Assembly (NCBI GenBank): GCA_947247005.1
Contig: OX365947.1
Span: 2,556,530 to 2,620,529, forward strand
Reading direction: 5' to 3'
Length of the DNA: 64,000 nt
From: Spisula solida
Taxonomy: Eukaryota; Mollusca; Bivalvia; Venerida; Mactridae
Position numbers and translations under genes: made by a program. The notes beneath the pieces were generated by a model. It saw only the letters and a list, made by a program, of their open reading frames with translations. It searched no databases and was not told where the DNA came from. Below, in pieces: positions 57,135-64,000 of the stretch. Position 1 is the first letter of the stretch, and each line of letters begins with the position of its first letter.

Positions 57135-58435
57135 CATATTTATTATCATTATCTTGATTTATGCATATAAGTCGCTACATTATAACTTGTGATCTACTCG
57201 CTTTAACGTGTTAACGACTTTTAATATACGTGCGCATTTTATTTCACTTGGTTGGTAAAATGTATGGTTTATAATATCTGTAAATTTTGTTGTCAACATT
57301 TCGAAGCTCGACTTAAAAAGTCGACGATGCGAGATGAGATAAGATCAAGAAACATACTGTTGTCTAATTGGATAATATCGTAACATCCCGAGGTCACGCG
57401 AGGTTACGCACTGTCACGTTATCTTGCGAGACTCTAAGCTTAGTAGTTTGTCAAAATTTCAATCAAGTGAGGTGCGTTTTCAAGAGGGCTCTGATGATAA
57501 AAGTTTACGGAATATTTAGCATGTGTTCTTCAAACGCAGTGTGGTGAAATTTAATTCGGTTTATTATATTGTGAACAGAAATGCAATTGTGCTTAAGCTC
57601 TGACTTGCGAAATACTGGTATATAAAGACGTTTAAATAAAAAAAGTTCTTAAAGAAAACCGTATTTCAAATCTTTATGAATGGGTATAAAGGATAAAAGA
57701 AACGTTTCGCTGAAGGATAAAAAGTGATAAAGGATTCTTAATGGGCATTTCTTTGCTTGTATATTTGGTGTAATTTGATATTAACAAATACTGTCGGGTA
57801 TCTGCAAACATTGATTCTATGTCGCCGACTGTATCAGTGATGTTTGTGGAACGTGCAATCTATGATTGTCAACTTTAAAGCATTGGATTTATATCTAAAC
57901 CACCTCTTTGGATTCTTACTGTTTAAGGTAAAGATATTTTGTGAATCGACGTATATTAAACATTATGACGCTCAATGTTGTGTGGTCTTCTTGTGTAAAT
58001 GTTAGATTATGGTTTTTATGGCGACTCATCAAACAGTCCCCAATGTCTCTGTAAATATGGCCCTTCAATAAAGCCCTTGGATACAATCTCTCTTCTAACA
58101 GGGTGTATTTTGTTTTTTATACTGTCAACCATGTCTGGTATATTATTACCTTTTCTTAAGGTCATTGTGCATTAACGTATTGATGAAAGAACTAAGTCAT
58201 TGATTAGGAGAACGTTAGAAGCAAACAATACGTGAATCTAAATGCCACGCTTGTTTAAGACATTTTTTATTGTTTGTTAATTTCACTCTCAAGGTGACGT
58301 TTAAACGAAACCCTTTCATGAAATTGTATATTGAGATCAATCAGTGAGGGTTAGATAAAGGAGAAGGACAAAACATGATTAGGGGTAACAGGAGCACAGG
58401 TGATCTAAATGTTGCACAATTTGTACTAATTTACA
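57135..58435. other. Gene-free stretch
   Basis: No exon, RNA gene or clear repeat recognised. Confidence 0.4.
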
Positions 58436-59140
58436 TGTTCGGGTCGGGTGTCCAGACCACCATACGGGTCGGGTGTCCGGACCACCACACGGGTAGGGTG
58501 TCCGGACCACCACACGGGTTGGGTGTCTGGACCACCACACGGGTAGGGTGTCCGGACCACCACAAGGGTTGGGTGTCCAGACCACCACACGGGTAGGGTG
58601 TCCAGACCACCACACGGGTAGGGTGTTTGGACCACCACACGGGTAGGGTGTTTGGACCACCACTTGGGTAGGGTGTTTGGACCACCACTCGGGTAGGGTG
58701 TTTGGACCACCACACGGGTTGGGTGTCTGGACCACCACACGGGTTGGGTGTCTGGACCACCACACGGGTAGGGTGTCCGGACCACCACACGGGTAGGGTG
58801 TCCGGACCACCACACGGGTAGGGTGTCCAGACCACCACACGGGTAGGGTGTCCGGACCATCACACGGATTGGGTGTCTGGACCACCACACGGGTAAGGTG
58901 TCCGGACCACCACACGGGTAGGGTGTTCGGACCACCACACGAGTAGGGTGTCCGGACCACCACACGGGTAGGGTGTTTGGACCATCACACGGGTAGGGTG
59001 TTTGGACCACCACACGAGTAGGGTGTCCGGACCACCACACGGGTAGGGTGTCCGGACCACCACACGGGTAGGGTGTCCGGACCACCACACGGGTAGGATG
59101 TCCGGACCACCACACGGGTAGGGTGTCTGGACCACCAATA
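58436..59140. repeat. 25-bp minisatellite, about 28 copies
   Basis: Unit GGGTAGGGTGTCCGGACCAC plus CACAC. Variants TCCGG, TCTGG, TCCAG and TTTGG occur in clusters. The minus strand gives long Pro/Trp/Gly-rich frames in all registers because the unit lacks stops; not coding. Confidence 0.96.
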
Positions 59141-60077
59141 CTTTGCACACCGTACTATGGTCATATAGGTTACTATTGCGTCGCCGTAGTATGGTGATTT
59201 ACATTCATTATATTGTCTGACATTGTCTCGTACCCTCATGTCTGCACGTACTACATATCCTCTTGCTTAACATAGGTGACGTCGTGCATGGGACTTCTTT
59301 GAACAGGTCTTAATATTGAGGTTAACAATTAAAGCGCCAATCAGCTATATATAGTGGTCATAAAATGAAGTCTTAGTCAGGGATTCCATTTGACCCCGGA
59401 GTAGAAGTTTGGGCCCTTGAAGTTTTCAAAAAGATACATTTTGACCCTCAAGATTTTGGTTTGAATGTCCTCCAATGCTTTTATGGTCACATACGTCAAA
59501 GTAGTTCTTGGTCGACTAATAAGTAATTAGGTATTAATTACATTATGATGAATTATTGGATCTCTATCAATTGAGGTTTCATCTATCACGACTTCGGCTT
59601 GTTTTAACAGCTCATGACTGAAGGAACATTTGATCATGTGCAATACCTACAGTAACCTTGTTGAATTGATTCTATTCATCGAATTTCTTTTTATACTGAA
59701 TGTTCTATTCGATTGATACTGTGTATTTGAGTAAAGCCCCAGTTTTGGAGCGTTTCAAGCCCCCGTTCACAGTTGGAGTATTGTTTGATTTTATCCCCCA
59801 TGTACTGATATATACGGGCTTATCAACCCTACCATCTGATCGAATCAGTTGATTAATTGATATCAAACCTTTTGATCACGTGATCTATTGATCACGTGTT
59901 CTATTGACTTGCTATTAGGTTTTGGAAGACCGTATTTAGATTTAGATACAGGCGTGTATATTGCTTTAAAAAGTTTTGAGGGGGTTCTAGTCCTATGTTT
60001 TTATTGAGTGAACGCGGCTGTTCTGGTAATAATACTATCTTTTTCTGTCGTCTGTATTAACGCGTATGTTCAGTATT
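59141..60077. other. Gene-free stretch
   Basis: Holds repeat M copy 2 at 59378-59480 and two E-boxes at 59877 and 59893 (each in GATCACGTG). No exon recognised. Confidence 0.45.
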
Positions 60078-60079
60078 TA

Positions 60080-60798
60080 CAGTCAAACCTCACCTTATTG
60101 TCTGAGAGACATCCTTCGACTGACAAATATCACTTTTACAAAACCTGTCTGCAAAAACCATCTATTGTATTTATCTGCCCTCAGACGAATTTCAATGATT
60201 ATTTCATTGACAGAAAATATATTTGCATATTGTGTACGTATGCTATATAATAGGGCTGCGTACCGGTTTCCGATATTTATCCAATACCGGTATTTTGCGT
60301 TCGATCGATACATCGAATCGAACGTTTCCGTATTGATGAAATAATCGATCAACAACAAATACACATGGAAACCAATAAAATCCCCATTTAAGTCGAGTTT
60401 TTTCGATGTCCATTCAGTCTTTCGTCACAAAATTCAAACAAAAACTGCTGTGAAATTAACCTCTCGTGGCTAAGCAATTGATACAAAATACTATAAAACA
60501 TGCGTAAACAAAGTAAACTACGAACCTTTGTGTTACATGTCTTGTTTTAATTGTGTTCTGCAGGTTAAATACATATTGCAAGCTAATACCTTCCTATTTA
60601 GACGTTTTATTGCTTAAAGAAAATATCATATGATACATTTGTATATCGAATATCGATCAGTTTGTTTTGATACAAATATCGTATCGATCATTCTAACCGG
60701 TACGCAGCCCTACTATATAACCTGTTAAATGAGACCGCCTGTCAATAAAGACCAATTTCGCTGTTCCTATGTGTGGCTTCAGTTGACAGGTTTGACTG
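60080..60798. mobile_element. Mariner-like MITE interrupted by an hAT MITE
   Basis: CAGTCAAACCTCACC at the left and GACAGGTTTGACTG at the right form inverted ends flanked by TA on both sides. Without the 470-bp insertion it would be about 250 bp. Phrases related to AAGACC and CTGTCAATAAAGACC are inside. Plus- and minus-strand open frames here are by-products. Confidence 0.75.
60251..60712. mobile_element. hAT-type MITE with perfect 8-bp target duplication
   Basis: TAGGGCTGCGTACCGGT at the left and its exact complement at the right. CTATATAA is duplicated at 60243-60250 and 60713-60720. An 8-bp duplication and TAGGG...CCCTA ends are typical of the hAT superfamily. 462 bp, no transposase. The interior has repeated ATCGATC/TCGATA motifs near both ends, possibly subterminal transposase sites. 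Confidence 0.92.
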
Positions 60799-61634
60799 TA
60801 TATAAACGGTATCATCCATTTCTGTATTCAGTAAATTCATATGCATTTTGTATTGTTGTCTTTGAACATTGGTATTGAAACCTCACATACTATTTGGGTA
60901 CAAAGCCATTTACTAGGTACATGTAACTGACAACTCCCTTTTAAAAAGTTTTGAGGTAGTCAAACTATCGTGTTGACAAAAAAGTGCCTTTACATGTGCT
61001 GGATAAAAGCGGGCTCCGTGTAAAACGTTTGACATGCGCTTCATGACTGATGGGCTGCGATGTCTATGTAACAGCTGTCGCTAATGTTTCATATTTTACA
61101 CTTGACATGAAAAGCAACATGTTGTGTGCGGATGAATTTAGCAAGTTTAATATACATTGTATACTTATATGTTGCCTTGGTTATTAATGTTTGCGGTTTA
61201 CATTTGTATTTCTGAAAATTCTTCATAATTTTAGCATGCGTCATAACAACGGCGTAACAGACTGTGTTGCGAAGTGTAATATTTGACGCAGTCCTGTACG
61301 GTAATTTGGTTATTTGAAGACGTATTTGGTCATAAAATTAATGACACGGATGTTGGTAGCATAAGAATGTCTGACCTGCTAAATTTCAAAACAGACAGTT
61401 AGGGGGGAAGTAGTCAAACTGATTTAGTTTATCTTTGAGAAAGTGGTTAACCTAGTCTGACCTGTGCACGATAGCAGCGTAACGTTACCCAGGGTTTAAT
61501 CGTACCAAGCACAACCACAGCCGAACCCTGTCGCCATGTACCCCCGATGTACTACGCCCTATCTTTTACCTTGAGGTTGACTCCCAAATCTAACCCTTAA
61601 CACAACACAATGATCCGATGATCCAGGGGTTCAA

Positions 61635-61805
61635 TTTCACAAGGGAGTTGGGGTTTCACCTTTCACCCTTTTAGTTTCCAAAAGCCACATTTTGACCCTC
61701 AATATTTTGGTTTGAAGGGTCGTTTTCTCATAAAATCAAGGGTATTTTGTCTATAAATTTGTAAAATGTAGTCAAATGTATCAAAATTACCCTTGATATT
61801 CAGAA
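61635..61805 (+). repeat. Dispersed repeat M, copy 3
   Basis: AAAAGCCACATTTTGACCCT and TTTGGTTTGAAGGGTCG; the most complete of three copies. Confidence 0.65.
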
Positions 61806-62227
61806 GCTAGTGTAACACCATGCACATCTACGGCACTACGGCCCACCATGCATCAAGCCCCGACCCTATATCCTGCAACGCCCTACTCTGTACCCTGTTA
61901 TACCCAAAATGTCTCCCGTCCTACCATAGTATGTACAAATTACTCTAAATTTAACTTTTATTCCTTCATTTTCTGAAGAGTTACATGCATATATGCATCA
62001 ATATACGAGAACATTCAATAATAACATCATATGCCCCTGCATTTCTCTCCCTGTACCCGACCCTGCACTTCTCTATTATTATATTGGACCGTATGTTTGA
62101 CATAGGTTATTAAAGCGTGGTAAGACGATATACATGGAGCTGTTGAACTGTTTATACTTTGTGCTGTAATGTGATGATCATAGATACATATCAACCCTCT
62201 GTCCTATCAACTCGATATGTATCATTT

Positions 62228-62262
62228 AATCTAAACAAATCTAAACAAATCTAAACAAATCA
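62228..62262. repeat. 10-bp microsatellite
   Basis: Three perfect ATCTAAACAA units and a partial fourth. Confidence 0.9.
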
Positions 62263-62601
62263 ACACCATTGTCAAACTGTGATTTTTAATGCATGAAACA
62301 TTGCATTATCTCAACCTGTGGTAGTGGATTCAACCCTGGATGATCAACTATAATGACAAACCTGCTCTAATCTTGTCATTTCTGTAATATCTTCCGACTC
62401 GCCATTAATTCGGGGTCCCTTTGTCTGTATCGGGGTCTATAGGGATCATTCTGGCGTGAAGTAACATTAAGACGTCTTAAGACAATCTGATACGACAATC
62501 TTATGATTAGGGCGAACATTAGACATGAAAGATATTAAAATTGATAGAATAGAAATCAGCTTAAAGTGTTCGTGCCTTGTTCTTTTCTTATCGAGTCGCT
62601 G

Positions 62602-62714
62602 ATTGGTTGCCGATTCTTTTGTCGACCAATCAGTGACGTGGACTTTAAGCAGTTCCGGTTATAATTGTAAACCGGTCTGTGTAATCCACGCGGTGTGATA
62701 ATCACTCTATAAAA
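62602..62714 (+). promoter_or_regulatory. Candidate promoter: two CCAAT boxes, TGACGTGG, TATA
   Basis: ATTGG at 62602, CCAAT at 62626 and TGACGTGG at about 62634 (the consensus of ATF6/XBP1-type unfolded-protein-response elements) are followed by TATAAAA at 62708-62714. An inverted pair CCGGTT/AACCGG lies at 62655-62674. Order and spacing fit a Pol II promoter with a start near 62738. Confidence 0.45.
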
Positions 62715-62836
62715 CGAAATCTTTCTGTAAAAATCAATTATTGCCCGGAAATTTAGCTGCAGATATTTTGTATTAAGTGTTTAAACAGGACTTAGTTGAG
62801 TGTTCTAGCGATAAAAACGGAGATCAAAGAACGTTA

Positions 62837-63037
62837 ATGTCTGATTCTATTATAGCATTAGAGGGTTCGTCAATACACATGAGGGTAGTTAATGAATGTC
62901 AATCGTCATGTACAATGGATGACCAGGCACTATATTGTACAAAGCAAAAAAACAGCCAGCACATAAATTATTTAAAAGAACTTAATGTATCCATATACGA
63001 AATGGCTGTTTGTTTTCCGGAACCAGAACATTTTTAG
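62837..63037 (+). CDS. Hypothetical 66-residue ORF after the candidate promoter
   Basis: This is the first ATG after the predicted start site near 62738; it opens 66 codons ending TAG. The product has several Cys and ends in CFPEPEHF. I see no signal peptide, membrane segment or known domain. The Kozak context is weak (T at -3). The same frame is open upstream only to a TAA at 62774. It may be a first coding exon, an upstream ORF or chance. Confidence 0.25.
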   Translation: MSDSIIALEGSSIHMRVVNECQSSCTMDDQALYCTKQKNSQHINYLKELNVSIYEMAVCFPEPEHF

Positions 63038-63915
63038 CAACAGTAAAATGTGACTAAACAAGGTTATTTAAAACGTTATTTAATCAGTTATCAAGCCTAA
63101 TGCAACCCTCTCTTGTGGCAGCCCACCAGAGGATTGACTAACACATGTGTACATTATCACTCGTTGAATACAGGATTCACTCCATCTAAAGCATTTGTCT
63201 AGAGCTCTTTGTGTTTTCCATTGACTCTTTGTCTTTTATTCTCAATAAAAAACTCATAATAAAAACTCCCCATTCGGATATGTAGCCAATCCTCACCTAA
63301 AGATCACTGAAATGATAATACCACCATAGACAGGGTTCCACAAGCTTCTGAGTCTAAAGCCGTGTCATTTTGATACTTTTAACTAAATGTCACCATTTTT
63401 AAAATAGGTAAATCGCCCATGCTTTTAAGAGAAAATGACGCTTCAAACCATATCATTGAGGGTCAAAATGGAGTCCAACCCCTAATCCCGAGTCAAACGG
63501 AATCCCTCCCTAAAATATATAACTTACAACAATGTTCAGGTCCGTTTCACTGTTTGGCCCTTTCTTTAAATAGATATCAACTAAACCAACCCAATAATGC
63601 GTTTTCAAGAGTCCAAAAGAAAGGCCTCACTTTTGAGGTCTTAGGCTACTGTATATATTGAGCGATAATCTCAAATTGATGTTAGATTTAAAATTGTAGA
63701 TCAGATCTATTTGTATGTAGTTTGTTTACGTTTTGATCATGACTATTGAAAGTAAAAGGCCATAACGATAAACATGAATATTAGCTGATAAACGCCAATG
63801 ATTTGCCCATAATAATTCACAAAACGGTTTGGGTGTGTATACCCCGGTTTAGCATATCTGACATGTAAAACGTTTAATGGTGATAAAGGGTTTTATAGTG
63901 ATTATTTATGTATAG
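63038..63915. other. Gene-free stretch
   Basis: The open frame 63419-63661 contains a GAGGGTCAAAATGG phrase related to repeat M and has no known domain; it is not called. CTCACCTAAAGATCACT at about 63291 resembles mariner-like repeat ends. Confidence 0.4.
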
Positions 63916-63945
63916 TGACGTCACAATGACGTCACAATGACGTCA
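63916..63945. promoter_or_regulatory. Three perfect CRE palindromes in 11-bp phase
   Basis: TGACGTCA at 63916-63923, 63927-63934 and 63938-63945, separated by CAA. This is the full consensus site of CREB/ATF bZIP dimers. The 11-bp period puts all three on nearly the same face of the helix. ATATGGAGGATG follows. No TATA box is visible before the window ends. Confidence 0.7.
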
Positions 63946-64000
63946 CAAATATGGAGGATGTTAAGTTTTAATACCCGTTTAAAAGATATTTTAGCGAAAT

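Larger units (their letters stand above)
60801..62594. other. Gene-free stretch
   Basis: Contains repeat M copy 3 and a 10-bp microsatellite (ATCTAAACAA, 62228-62262). No exon recognised. Confidence 0.45.

Noticed and set aside
58375..59239. Pro/Trp-rich minus-strand frames up to 240 codons
   Set aside because: They are the 25-bp minisatellite read in three registers; three units make 75 bases. No flanking gene structure.

Overview
The window reads as nuclear DNA of a mollusc, most likely a marine bivalve. It is AT-rich, gene-poor and full of tRNA-derived SINEs, small inverted-repeat elements, minisatellites and tandem-cored elements of the type known from bivalves. Genus is not determined. 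Spliced genes and eukaryotic signals (GT-AG introns, a Pol III terminator, TATA and CCAAT boxes) exclude bacteria. There is no CRISPR array, operon or phage gene.

One protein-coding gene is certain: the 3' part of a C2H2 zinc-finger gene on the + strand. Exon 4219-4431 joins exon 6617-7518, and the third of six fingers is split by the intron. The stop codon is at 7516-7518, and 5' exons lie outside the window. A 17-bp minisatellite of about 1.5 kb fills the intron upstream of the first exon. The intron between the exons holds a tandem-cored element (4550-5550) and a truncated second type that ends 19 bases before the acceptor. The only certain RNA gene is tRNA-Arg(TCG), minus strand, 25425-25497, with its own T5 terminator.

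From 1 to about 12 kb the non-coding DNA is dominated by elements with one plan: a 5' hairpin, a tandemly repeated core, a motif near the 3' end complementary to the 5' arm, a small terminal palindrome, and an end in CTCTTGT. One of them (9108-11142) sits inside another (8853-11860), between two T residues, with a readable empty site. The plan matches published non-autonomous Helentron-type and pearl elements. From 12 to 18 kb there is a 40-bp array and two full copies of a 0.61-kb inverted-repeat element in opposite orientation. From 18 to 58 kb I see no convincing exon. This part holds SINEs, MITE-like elements, minisatellites, E-box clusters and one possible TATA/CCAAT promoter (about 28.95 kb) that may instead be a retroelement LTR. 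At 58.4-59.1 kb there is a 25-bp array, and at 60.1-60.8 kb an hAT-type MITE with a perfect 8-bp target duplication inside a mariner-like element. The right end has a second possible promoter with a short ORF (62.6-63.0 kb) and three perfect CRE palindromes in 11-bp phase (63916-63945), which may belong to a gene beyond the window.

Most long open frames here are products of tandem repeats and are rejected as genes.
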